64,000 bases of DNA, from positions 62,001 through 126,000 of the forward strand of contig PKXQ01000148.1 in NCBI GenBank assembly GCA_003132405.1, in the 5' to 3' direction. The DNA is from Acidobacteriaceae bacterium. Its GTDB lineage: Bacteria > Acidobacteriota > Terriglobia > Terriglobales > Acidobacteriaceae. Shown piece after piece: positions 17,531 through 25,576 of this stretch. Every line of letters starts with the position of its first letter. Position 1 is the first letter of the stretch. The position numbers and the translations under genes are program-made. Under the pieces are notes generated by a model. The model did no database searches and was not told the DNA's origin. It saw nothing but the letters and a program-made list of their open reading frames with translations.

Positions 17531-18256
17531 ATGGCTCCAGAAAAATTGATTGATGAGTTTGTCGAGCGCTTGCGGGCGGCGGCGGGAACGAACCTGCTGT
17601 CCGTGATTCTTTATGGGTCGGCCGCAGCGGGAGATTATGTTGCCGAGCATTCGGATGTAAATCTGCTGTGCGTGCTGGGCGAGACGTCCTATGCCTCGAT
17701 TGCCGCGCTGGCTCCCGCGGTTGAATGGTGGGCGAAGCAGAAGCATCGGGCGCCGCTGCTGATGAGCGCGGAAGAGATGCGGCGGTCGGCGGATGTTTTC
17801 TCCATCGAATTTCTGGACATGCGGCGGCACTATCGGCTGCTTTGGGGAGACGACGTTCTGAAAACGCTGGAGGTTCCGATGCGGCTGCATCGGGCGCAGT
17901 TGGAATATGAGCTGCGCGAGAAGACGATTCTGCTGCGGCAGCATTTACTAATGGTGTCGGGCAAGGATGACGCGAAGTGGGATCTGCTGCTGCGCTCGTT
18001 GCCGGCGTTTGGCACTTTGTTTCGTCATGTACTGATTGCGCTGGGCGATCCGGGCGCGGGCAGCAAGCGGGAAGCGGCCATGGCGCTCGGGAGCAAACTC
18101 GCGATTGACACCAGCGTGTTCGCGGAACTGCTGGATATTCGGGAACGTAAGAAAGAAAGGAAGTCGACTCCGGTGGATGGGTTGTTTGCGCGTTATTTGA
18201 AGTTGGTCGGGCAGGTGACGGCAGCGGTCGATAAGATGCTCGATCCGGCGGCGTAG
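17531..18256 (+). CDS. Nucleotidyltransferase-fold protein, probably degenerate active site
   Basis: A 241-residue protein. It starts with a polymerase-beta-like nucleotidyltransferase motif, VILYGSAAAGDYVAEHSDVNLL. The family normally reads GS-x9-D-x-D. Here the second acidic residue is Asn (SDVN), so metal-dependent transfer may be lost. The C-terminal half is helical, with YELREKTILLRQHLLM and an ERKKERKS cluster, and resembles helical substrate-binding domains of minimal nucleotidyltransferases. It lies between TPM and lemA genes. The start follows GAGAGAGATGGA. Function unknown. Confidence 0.75.
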   Translation: MAPEKLIDEFVERLRAAAGTNLLSVILYGSAAAGDYVAEHSDVNLLCVLGETSYASIAALAPAVEWWAKQKHRAPLLMSAEEMRRSADVFSIEFLDMRRHYRLLWGDDVLKTLEVPMRLHRAQLEYELREKTILLRQHLLMVSGKDDAKWDLLLRSLPAFGTLFRHVLIALGDPGAGSKREAAMALGSKLAIDTSVFAELLDIRERKKERKSTPVDGLFARYLKLVGQVTAAVDKMLDPAA

Positions 18257-18290
18257 AAGCGATGGATCATTCTGAATTTAGGAGAGAGAC

Positions 18291-18896
18291 ATGAGCAAGG
18301 GCTTGATCGTTGTCATAGTGCTGGTGGTCATTGTGCTAGCGCTGTTTGGGCAGTACATCGGAGTGAAAAACAGTCTGGTGGCGAAAGACCAAGCGGTGAA
18401 GGCGGCCTGGTCACAGGTCGATATTGTGCTGCAACGGCGCGCCGATCTGATTCCGAACCTGGTCGAGACAGTAAAGGGATACGCGGCGCAGGAGGTGCAG
18501 GTGTTTGGCGACATCGCCAAAGCGCGGTCGACGCTGCTCTCGGCGCAGACTCCGTCAGACAAGATCGCCGCCAACGGACAATTGGATGGGGCGATCGGCC
18601 GGCTGTTGCTGGTGGTCGAGAATTATCCGCAACTGAAATCGAATGAAAATTTTCTGCGCTTGCAGGATGAATTGGCGGGCACAGAGAACCGCATCGCCGT
18701 CGAGCGCAAGCGCTATAACGACACGTTGCGGGATTACAACACCTATGTGCTGCAGTTCCCGAATAGTCTGTATGCGGGTTGGGCGGGATATAAGCAGAAT
18801 CCGGCTTATTTCCAGGCTACGGAAGCATCGCGGGTGGTGCCGAAGGTGGATTTCGGCGCGAAGCCTGCGGCTCCGGCGGCGGCCCCAGCGCACTGA
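18291..18896 (+). CDS. LemA family protein
   Basis: A 201-residue protein with one N-terminal transmembrane helix (IVVIVLVVIVLALFGQYIG). The LemA core follows: VAKDQAVKAAWSQVDIVLQRRADLIPNLVETVKGYA, then NPQLKSNENFLRLQDELAGTENRIAVERKRYND-like text. The four-helix body is predicted to face outward. The Ala/Pro-rich end (PAAPAAAPAH) is low complexity. LemA's biochemical role is unresolved. GGAGAGAG precedes the ATG, and it ends the TPM-NTase-LemA run. Confidence 0.92.
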   Translation: MSKGLIVVIVLVVIVLALFGQYIGVKNSLVAKDQAVKAAWSQVDIVLQRRADLIPNLVETVKGYAAQEVQVFGDIAKARSTLLSAQTPSDKIAANGQLDGAIGRLLLVVENYPQLKSNENFLRLQDELAGTENRIAVERKRYNDTLRDYNTYVLQFPNSLYAGWAGYKQNPAYFQATEASRVVPKVDFGAKPAAPAAAPAH

Positions 18897-18901
18897 GTGC
18901 A

Positions 18902-19018
18902 GTCGTTGGTCGTTAGTCGCTAGTCGTTGGCGATCTGACGCCCGTCGCGAGTCGTCGATCAATCGTTACCCAAGGTTCTGGCTGGCTAGCGACCATCGAC
19001 CATCGACTAACGACCAGC
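18902..19018. repeat. Heptad-based imperfect inverted repeat
   Basis: Between lemA and the TonB receptor, 7-base units of the type GTCGTTG/GTCGTTA/GTCGCTA/GTCGTTG run in series from about 18902. Their reverse complements (CGACCAT, CGACCAT, CGACTAA, CGACCAG) occur near 18992-19015. TGGTCGTTAGTCG and CGACTAACGACCA are exact complements, so the whole can fold into a long hairpin. It looks like a REP-type element. A similar, weaker arrangement occurs at 58903-58946. Confidence 0.6.
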
Positions 19019-19140
19019 GCAAAAACCGAACATATTCATTGTTCGCGCGTCACACGTTCGCCAGATTGTACGGTGATATATAACATGTAGGGTTTCTGGA
19101 ATCCCCTCCGATTCCGAAGTCTCGGACAGGAAGGGATCCC

Positions 19141-22100
19141 ATGCACCGCCGCAGTGAGCAATTTCTGGTTGCGCTTCGCCGTGTTTTTTCCGTAGCTGTC
19201 TTTCGCGCGTTCCTCTTTCAACTCATCCTGATTACTGGCGCGGCTTGGGCCCAGGATGCCTCCACGGGCGCTCTGCGGGGCGTGGTGTTGGATGCGCAGA
19301 ATGCAGTGATTACCAATGCCGACATCGTGGCGATTAGCGTAGAAACTGGAGTCCGGTATCACTCGGCCACGGATTCGTCGGGGCGATTCGTCGTGGACCT
19401 TCTGCCCCCGGGCGAGTATTCGGCGCGCGCGGAGGCGGAAGGCATGTCGCCAGAGATCTCTCCGACGATGCGGGTGGAGTTGGGGATGGCAACGCAGGTC
19501 ACGTTCAAACTGAAAGTGGCGGGCCCGCGCGAGTCGATCACGGTAACGGACGCTCCGCAGATCGTGGACGCGAATCCGAGTTCGATTTCGGCGCTGGTGG
19601 ATGAGCGGGCAATCCAAGATTTGCCGCTCAATGGCCGCCGGTTTACCGATCTGTTATTGCTCTCGCCGGTGGTGACGCAGGATCCGCGCGGGTTGACATC
19701 GGGATCGAACGGAGATCTTTCTTACGGCGGGATTCGGGGATACAACAACAGCTTTCTGGTCGATGGCCAGGACAACAATAATGGTTTCTATGCGCAGGCA
19801 TCGGGGCGGTATCACGCGCCTTATCAGTTTTCTGACGAGGTGATACAGGAGTTTCGTGTGCAGTCGAGCGGCTATGGGGCAGAATCGGGGCGCGCTGGCG
19901 GCGCGGTAATCAATGTAGTGACGAAGTCGGGCACGAATCGGTGGCACGGGAATACTTTCTATCATTTTCGCGATAGCGAACTAGGAGGAGCGGCGCCGGC
20001 GTTTGTAGGCTTCAATCCGGCCAATGTGCAGAACCAGTTTGGCGCGACGATTGGAGGTCCGATCCAGCGCAGCAAGACGTTCGTGTTTGCGGGATACGAT
20101 CAGCACATTTATAACGTGCCGGCGGTGGTCGAGTTCTACAACGGTCAGACGGTGGTAACTCCGCTGCTGGGGGTTTATCCGACTCCGGGAGATTATGAGA
20201 TCTGCAATCCGGCAGTTGGAGGGCAGGCTTGCGATGAGACTCTGGTGCTTGCTGCAGCGGCGCAACTTTCGACACTAGGCGGTACGTTTAATGCAAAGGT
20301 GCTGGGGCAAACTGGATTCCTAAAACTAGATCGAGTGCTCGCGCCGCATCAGTTTCTTTCCGCGCGGCTCAGTACATCCCATTCTTACGGAGCGAATAAC
20401 GTTTATTTTGATCCGGGGAGCCCTATCACTTTTGACGCGATCAGCGCCAATGGGGAAGAGGACATATCGACGGAGAGCGGGTCGCTCAGTTTGTTGAGTG
20501 GAATTTCTCCGCGCCTGTCGAGCCATCTGCATGTGCAGTTTTCGCGCGACCTCGAGCAGTTGTTTCCGAACACCACGGGAACCCAAACCGATATCTACGA
20601 CTGGATGCAGGATTTCGGGCAATCGTCGAATTTGCCGCGCCTGACGCGCGAACATCGGCTGCATATGGGCGAGACGTTGAGCTGGAGTCGCGGGCGAAAT
20701 CAGTTCAAATTCGGCATCGACGGAATGGTGACCTGGGATTATGACTACTATCCGTCGCTCTTCGGCGGCGAGTATTTCTACGATTACATTTCGGTGAATC
20801 CGTTTACCTTTGTGCCGATGGAGGAGGGATTGCAGCTGACGCCGCTACGGGCGTGGGCGCACGATGTCCCGCGATATTACGAGCAGAATTTCGCGAATCC
20901 GATCTCGCACCCGAACAGCAACGACTATGCGGGATTCATACAGGATACTGCGCGAGTGACGCCGCATTTCAGCCTCAGCATGGGCGTGCGCTACGATCTG
21001 CAAACATTTTCGAAGGCTGGCCTGTTGAGCAATCCGCTATGGCCCCAAGCGGGCAGGATGCCATTGAATGGGATGAATTTTGCGCCGCGCGTGGGGATTG
21101 GGTATGCGTTCGGCGAGTCGCGGCCGGTGATGGTGCGGGCGGGATTTGGAATTTTCTATACCCGCATTCCGCAGCTTTATCAGACAGCGTTGGCCAATAA
21201 CAACGGGCTGACCGATAACTTTATTTCTCTGGACAACACGAATTATTACCAGGGGCAGGTGTTCCCGGCTTATCCAAACGCTGCGGTGAATTGTGCGCAG
21301 GGTCCGGTCTCGTGCATCATACCGGCGGCGTGGCAGCAATATGCGACCAGCGAAGTATCGGCCTTTGGGCCGGGCTTTAAGACGCCACGCGTGCAGCAAG
21401 CGAGCCTTAGTCTTGAGCGGCAAGTCGCTAAGGGGTTCACTGGGACATTGTCTTATTTATTTGTCCATGGCGTGGATATGATCCGCGCGCGAGATATCAA
21501 TTTGCCGCCGCCAACTTATTACAGCTATCCCATCTTCGATCCCACGGGCGGCACTTTCCAAAATCAACTTTATAACGTGGAGTCATTTGCGACATGGCAG
21601 ACGACTTACAGCATTAGTTGCCCCTATCCGCCGTGTATCAATAGCATGGAGCGTCCAATCCCTCAACTCGGAGCAATCAATCAGTTTGAGAGCGCAGCGA
21701 CGAGCGTCTACAACGGCATGACGGTGGCGGTGCGCAAACGCACGTCGGGAGGATTGTATTTCAACCTTGCCTACACCTGGGCGCACGCAATCGACAGCGG
21801 CCAAGATGCTCTGGTAGCGGGACAGCCGGTGACAGTACAAAACTCTTATGCGGCGAAGAGCGAGCGCGGCCCGAGCGTGACCGATCAGCGGCAACGGCTG
21901 ACGATTTCGGCGATTGAGGAGCCGCATCCTTTCGCGAAAGGGGTTCCAGCGACGCTGTTCGATCATTGGAAGGTTTCCGGAATAATGACGTACGGAAGCG
22001 GACGCCCGGCGAATGCTACGGTTTCAGGCGATCCTAATCAGGACGGGAATCTGAGCAACGACCGTTTGCCGGGTTATGGACGCAACGCATTTACGGGTCC

Positions 22101-22386
22101 GGATTATGCAAGCTTGGATCTCAAATTGGGAAGGTTGATAAATGTGGGCGAACGGTTTCATTTGGAGTTAAGCGGAGATTCGTTCAATCTCTTCAATCGC
22201 AACAATGAAAGATTAGTAATCACCGACAATGGTTTCCAGAGCACGGCGGGACAGTTCATTAAGTACACGCAAAACGTGGGGGGGACTTATTATCCTGCTT
22301 ATTATCAGCAACCTACAACTTTTCTCAAGCCGGCAAGCTCATTTGCGCCGCGCCAGATGCAGTTATCGATGCGGTTGAATTTCTGA
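19141..22386 (+). CDS. TonB-dependent receptor with carboxypeptidase-like N-terminal domain
   Basis: A 1081-residue outer-membrane protein. A signal peptide ends near WAQDAS. A carboxypeptidase-regulatory-like domain (about 40-125) reads GALRGVVLDAQNAVITNADI and SGRFVVDLLPPGEYSARAEAEG. A plug (about 130-270) contains IQDLPLNGRRFTDLLLLSP and YGGIRGYNNSFLVDGQDNN. The beta-barrel ends in the typical terminal strand QMQLSMRLNF. This Oar-like layout is one of the most expanded families in acidobacteria; ligands are mostly unknown. No TonB/ExbBD genes are adjacent. The start follows AGGAAGGGATCCC. It is apparently monocistronic. Confidence 0.93.
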   Translation: MHRRSEQFLVALRRVFSVAVFRAFLFQLILITGAAWAQDASTGALRGVVLDAQNAVITNADIVAISVETGVRYHSATDSSGRFVVDLLPPGEYSARAEAEGMSPEISPTMRVELGMATQVTFKLKVAGPRESITVTDAPQIVDANPSSISALVDERAIQDLPLNGRRFTDLLLLSPVVTQDPRGLTSGSNGDLSYGGIRGYNNSFLVDGQDNNNGFYAQASGRYHAPYQFSDEVIQEFRVQSSGYGAESGRAGGAVINVVTKSGTNRWHGNTFYHFRDSELGGAAPAFVGFNPANVQNQFGATIGGPIQRSKTFVFAGYDQHIYNVPAVVEFYNGQTVVTPLLGVYPTPGDYEICNPAVGGQACDETLVLAAAAQLSTLGGTFNAKVLGQTGFLKLDRVLAPHQFLSARLSTSHSYGANNVYFDPGSPITFDAISANGEEDISTESGSLSLLSGISPRLSSHLHVQFSRDLEQLFPNTTGTQTDIYDWMQDFGQSSNLPRLTREHRLHMGETLSWSRGRNQFKFGIDGMVTWDYDYYPSLFGGEYFYDYISVNPFTFVPMEEGLQLTPLRAWAHDVPRYYEQNFANPISHPNSNDYAGFIQDTARVTPHFSLSMGVRYDLQTFSKAGLLSNPLWPQAGRMPLNGMNFAPRVGIGYAFGESRPVMVRAGFGIFYTRIPQLYQTALANNNGLTDNFISLDNTNYYQGQVFPAYPNAAVNCAQGPVSCIIPAAWQQYATSEVSAFGPGFKTPRVQQASLSLERQVAKGFTGTLSYLFVHGVDMIRARDINLPPPTYYSYPIFDPTGGTFQNQLYNVESFATWQTTYSISCPYPPCINSMERPIPQLGAINQFESAATSVYNGMTVAVRKRTSGGLYFNLAYTWAHAIDSGQDALVAGQPVTVQNSYAAKSERGPSVTDQRQRLTISAIEEPHPFAKGVPATLFDHWKVSGIMTYGSGRPANATVSGDPNQDGNLSNDRLPGYGRNAFTGPDYASLDLKLGRLINVGERFHLELSGDSFNLFNRNNERLVITDNGFQSTAGQFIKYTQNVGGTYYPAYYQQPTTFLKPASSFAPRQMQLSMRLNF

Positions 22387-22415
22387 AAGGAGCTGAAGAT
22401 TTCTGCACATTCCAC

Positions 22416-22445
22416 TTGACTTAGGAGGGTAATGCTTGCCATAAC
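22416..22445 (+). promoter_or_regulatory. Possible promoter of rpsU
   Basis: TTGACT at 22416-22421 and CATAAC at 22440-22445 are 18 bases apart, upstream of rpsU. The -35 is good and the -10 is weak (two mismatches to TATAAT), so this is tentative. Confidence 0.35.
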
Positions 22446-22485
22446 TAACAAGTCTACTTAGGACGAGTGGGGGGGTGTAGTCCCG

Positions 22486-22683
22486 TTGGCGGAAGTTCGA
22501 CTGCAAGAGGGTGAATCCCTCGAAAACGCGTTGCGACGTTTCAAGCGGAAGGTACAAACTGAGGACATCATCAAGGAAGTAAAACGTCACTCGTTTTACC
22601 TGAAGCCCGGCGAGAGGAAGCGAGTAAAAGAAGCGCTGGCTCGCAAGCGCAGCCGCAAGAAAGCGCGTAAAGAACAAGACTGA
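22486..22683 (+). CDS. rpsU: 30S ribosomal protein S21
   Basis: A 65-residue basic protein with the full bS21 pattern: ESLENALRRFKRKVQTEDIIKEVKRHSFYLKPGERKR and a lysine/arginine-rich tail. S21 joins the small subunit near the anti-Shine-Dalgarno end of 16S rRNA. The start is TTG; no ATG or GTG in this frame fits, and a G-rich stretch lies just upstream. It is followed by a strong terminator at 22731-22771, so it is transcribed alone or from the end of the previous transcript. Confidence 0.95.
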   Translation: MAEVRLQEGESLENALRRFKRKVQTEDIIKEVKRHSFYLKPGERKRVKEALARKRSRKKARKEQD

Positions 22684-22730
22684 AATAAAAACTTAACGAC
22701 GAACGAACAAGAGCAGGAAAAAACGACTAA

Positions 22731-22771
22731 GGCAAAAACGGGCTGATCCAGATTGGACGGCCCGTTTTGCC
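22731..22771 (+). terminator. Hairpin terminator after rpsU
   Basis: GGCAAAAACGGGC at 22731-22743 pairs with GCCCGTTTTGCC at 22760-22771, with one extra A in the left arm and a 16-base loop. The A-rich left arm and T-rich right arm make it usable in both directions. Confidence 0.75.
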
Positions 22772-23034
22772 TCCCGCAAGAGCAGTTAGAACACAGACAG
22801 TAAAACAGAAACGGTACGAAACGAGAGATTGCTCAACTTCCCGAAGTAGTGCGGCGATCTTTCGGTAGCGGTAAATCAACATCAGTAACCATGCGGTGCA
22901 CACCGCATGGCGGGCCGAATCCAAGGGGTCAGCATGAGGGGGATGTAAATCTCCTGCCCACGATGTGAACCGGATCCTTCCCTATTCGGGTCTCCCGTGC
23001 AGAGCAGGTCATGCGTAATGGGAGCGCCTCTTCA
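22772..23034. other. Gene-free stretch with a 22-base inverted repeat
   Basis: No convincing gene lies between the rpsU terminator and the zinc-ribbon gene. The notable element is CCATGCGGTG at 22889-22898, followed after two bases (CA) by its exact reverse complement CACCGCATGG at 22901-22910. It could be an operator for a dimeric regulator or a tight RNA hairpin in the leader of the zinc-ribbon gene. Confidence 0.55.
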
Positions 23035-23352
23035 ATGGAATACCAGGACAAGATTTTGAAGTGCATCGATTGTGGCACGGATTTCGTGTTCACGGCGGGT
23101 GAACAGCTTTTCTTCCACGACAAGCAGTTCAAGAACGAGCCAAAGCGTTGCAAGAACTGCAAAGGCAAGCGAGTAGCGGTGCTTGGCGCATCGTCCCCAG
23201 GACAGCCGCGCGGGCACTCGTATGCCAAGATGGAGACTCGGACGAACTGTTCACAATGTGGGAAAGAGACTACGGTTCCGTTCCGGCCGACGCAAGGGCG
23301 GCCAGTGCTTTGCCGCGAGTGCTTTCAGGGACGACGGGTTGCGAGCGCCTGA
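23035..23352 (+). CDS. Double zinc-ribbon protein
   Basis: A 105-residue protein beginning MEYQDKILKCIDCGTDFVFTAGEQ. The zinc sites are CIDC with CKNC, and later CSQC with CREC, giving two four-Cys ribbons. The FVFTAGEQLFFHDKQFKNEPKRCKNCK block is typical of a widespread small zinc-binding protein family with no established function, possibly nucleic-acid or protein binding. The frame extends 24 bases further upstream to another ATG; I prefer the ATG at 23035 because it matches family N-termini, though neither start has a strong ribosome site. The convergent response-regulator gene ends about 100 bases away. Confidence 0.82.
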   Translation: MEYQDKILKCIDCGTDFVFTAGEQLFFHDKQFKNEPKRCKNCKGKRVAVLGASSPGQPRGHSYAKMETRTNCSQCGKETTVPFRPTQGRPVLCRECFQGRRVASA

Positions 23353-23450
23353 TTATTTCTTTGACTGCTGGATCTCGGCAACTAAGGATCTCCGGCAATT
23401 AAAGGAGTCTCGTCGAACGGGTTCTCTACGGGAAAGGGCCAGCAGGACGC

Positions 23451-23939
23451 TCATCCTGCGTGGCGCTTATCTTCCTGCGCCTTAGGTGCGGCGTTTTGGC
23501 GGCGATGCTGTTTGTCGGCATGGTTGACAAGCAAGGCTTCCACCTGCCGCAAGAGATCCTTAGTGCCCAGTGGTTTGATGAGCAACGAGTCCGTGGTTCC
23601 CCCGTTCCAACTCTGGCCATTTTCATGTTTCTCGTGCTGACGTTCACCGGCGGGCCGCTCTTCACGCCAATCCGCTCCGGATGGTGGATGGGCCGTGAGG
23701 AGCGCGGTAGCTGGATTGTAGGCTTGACTGCGGGCCCGCCGGAGAACCTGGAGACCGGAATCTTCTGTCTCCATGCGCAGATCGCTGATCACCATGTGGA
23801 AAACGCCGGACTCCATGCGCGTGAAGGCCTCGTCAGAACTGGAGGCAGTTTCGATTTCAAATCCGTGGAGTTCAAGCACTGCCTTCAGCGTGAGGAGCAC
23901 CGCGAGATCGTCATCGACTAGAAGAATGCGGCGTTTCAT
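23451..23939 (-). CDS. Stand-alone response regulator receiver protein
   Basis: A 162-residue CheY-like receiver without an output domain. The acid pocket is Asp9/Asp10, the phosphoacceptor is Asp53 (ISDLRM), the switch Thr is Thr82 (LLTAH) and the conserved Lys is Lys122 (LLIKPLG). Between beta-4 and beta-5 sits an unusual hydrophilic insertion of about 30 residues (about 86-117, rich in Glu, Arg, His and Gly). The C-terminal tail (NHADKQHRRQNAAPKAQEDKRHAG) is basic and probably disordered. No histidine kinase is adjacent, so it is an orphan. Confidence 0.88.
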   Translation of the reverse strand: MKRRILLVDDDLAVLLTLKAVLELHGFEIETASSSDEAFTRMESGVFHMVISDLRMETEDSGLQVLRRARSQAYNPATALLTAHPPSGADWREERPAGERQHEKHENGQSWNGGTTDSLLIKPLGTKDLLRQVEALLVNHADKQHRRQNAAPKAQEDKRHAG

Positions 23940-24055
23940 ATGAGTCTCCTGAGCAAGGGGAACTTTGTGATCCTACGCCTTGCCAGTTAGCGAAGACCAG
24001 AATCTACCCACTACAGATCGTTCAGTCGTGACGCCTGCTCATTTAGTATAGGAGG

Positions 24056-25444
24056 GTGCCTCGCTTCTACATAGAAAATTTTGGCTGTCGCGCAACCCAG
24101 GCCGATGGGGCTGCGCTCGAACGGCAGTTTCTGGAGCGCGGATTGGACCGTGCCGGAACGGCTCGCGACGCGGAAATTGTAGTGCTGAATACTTGCACGG
24201 TTACGTCGGGCGCGGATAAAGATGCGCGCGCATCAATTCGGCGATTGCAACGCGTCAATCCGAATTGCAAAATTGTTGTGACTGGCTGCTACGCCCAGCG
24301 CGCCCCCGAAGAGTTAGCAGCTCTGCCCGGCGTAACCTGGGTCGTGGGCAATTCACACAAGCATCAGGTGGCGGAGATCGCGACTTCTCCGTATTCTTCG
24401 GAGGGGTTTGTTTCTCTGTCGCAGCTTTCAGGTGAGTCGCACCCGGACAATATTTTGGTAGGCGATATTTTTGCGCATACCGAATTGCTTGCAGCTCCGG
24501 TATTCGAAGCGGCTAATGAGCGCACGCGTCCGAATCTCAAAGTGCAGGATGGATGCGACAGTCGTTGTTCGTTCTGCGTGATTCCTTATGTTCGAGGGCA
24601 GAGTCGCTCGCTGCCGGCACAGCGCGTAATCGAGGAGGTGCGGAACCTCGTCGACGCTGGCTATCGCGAGGTGGTGATTTCCGGGATTAATTTGGGGCGG
24701 TGGGGGAAAGATTTGGAGAGCAGCTCTCCGTTTTCAGTTCTCGGTTCTGAGCGCGAGCCGGAAATCAGAACGATGACTGACGGCCGACGGCTGAGCGATC
24801 TCGTTCGCGCAATTCTTGCGCAAACGACTCTTGAGAAATTACGCATCAGTTCGGTCGAGCCTATGGATTGGACTGACGAACTGATTGAGTTGGTGTCGTC
24901 GTCGGAGCGAATCGCGAAGCACGCTCATCTGCCGCTGCAGTCGGGCAGCGACGCGGTGTTGCGGCGCATGCATCGCAAGTATCGCCCATGGCATTATCGC
25001 GAAAAAATATTGAAGATTCGAGCGGCCATGCCGAATGCGGCAATTGGCGCCGATGTGATGGTTGGGTTTCCGGGCGAGACCGACGCCGAGTTCGAAGAGA
25101 CGCGGCGCATGATCGAAGAGCTGCCCTTTACTTATCTGCATGTGTTTACCTATTCGGCACGTCCAGGAACGCCGGCTGCAGAAGCGCTGGGGCAAGTTGC
25201 GATCGGAGTGGCACGAGAAAGAAATCGAGTGCTGCGCGAGATTGCATCTCAGAAGAAAGCTGCGTTCATGCGGACGCTCGTAGGAACGGTCGTCAAGGTC
25301 ATCACACTGCAGTCGGGCGGAGCGGACTTCACCGAAGCACTCACCGACAACTACCTGAAGATGAGAATTTCTGACCGGCATGAGGCCAACCGTTGGATAG
25401 ATGTGAAAGTCGCAGGGGTCAAGGGTGAGACGCTGTTGGCGTAG
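24056..25444 (+). CDS. mtaB: tRNA t6A37 methylthiotransferase MtaB
   Basis: A 462-residue radical-SAM methylthiotransferase. The UPF0004 domain begins FYIENFGCRATQADGAALE, with NTCTVTSGAD and CYAQRAPEEL supplying the second iron-sulfur cluster. The radical-SAM motif is CDSRCSFC, and the C-terminal region is TRAM-like. It converts t6A to ms2t6A at position 37 of tRNAs reading ANN codons. The start must be GTG: an in-frame TAG lies 12 bases upstream. GGAGG directly abuts this GTG with no spacer, which is unusual. Residues about 220-245 are a poorly conserved insertion encoded by repeat-like DNA (24730-24785). Confidence 0.92.
   Translation: MPRFYIENFGCRATQADGAALERQFLERGLDRAGTARDAEIVVLNTCTVTSGADKDARASIRRLQRVNPNCKIVVTGCYAQRAPEELAALPGVTWVVGNSHKHQVAEIATSPYSSEGFVSLSQLSGESHPDNILVGDIFAHTELLAAPVFEAANERTRPNLKVQDGCDSRCSFCVIPYVRGQSRSLPAQRVIEEVRNLVDAGYREVVISGINLGRWGKDLESSSPFSVLGSEREPEIRTMTDGRRLSDLVRAILAQTTLEKLRISSVEPMDWTDELIELVSSSERIAKHAHLPLQSGSDAVLRRMHRKYRPWHYREKILKIRAAMPNAAIGADVMVGFPGETDAEFEETRRMIEELPFTYLHVFTYSARPGTPAAEALGQVAIGVARERNRVLREIASQKKAAFMRTLVGTVVKVITLQSGGADFTEALTDNYLKMRISDRHEANRWIDVKVAGVKGETLLA
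24730..24785. repeat. Heptad-type inverted repeat inside mtaB
   Basis: Within the mtaB frame, TTTTCAG/TTCTCGG/TTCTGAG run as 7-base units from about 24731. Near 24765-24780 an imperfect reverse complement follows (ATCAGAACGATGACTGA). The stretch encodes the residues between GKDLESSS and LSDLVRAIL, where most MtaB proteins have only a short link. It is in frame and free of stop codons. Confidence 0.5.
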
Positions 25445-25576
25445 TTGATTCCCGAGCTGGCGAGCACCCGCGGCCGAGAACACAAAAGTGCACCGAAACC
25501 ACAAAAGACATTGACCAGCAACCCTTTACCAGCTTACGATAACTAAAATAAAGAACTGCGGGAGTGATCCGAACCC

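Noticed and set aside
17931..17942. CTGC-N4-GCAG palindrome as another PhaR operator
   Set aside because: It is within the coding part of the nucleotidyltransferase-like gene, has a different spacer and is far from PHA genes; chance is enough.
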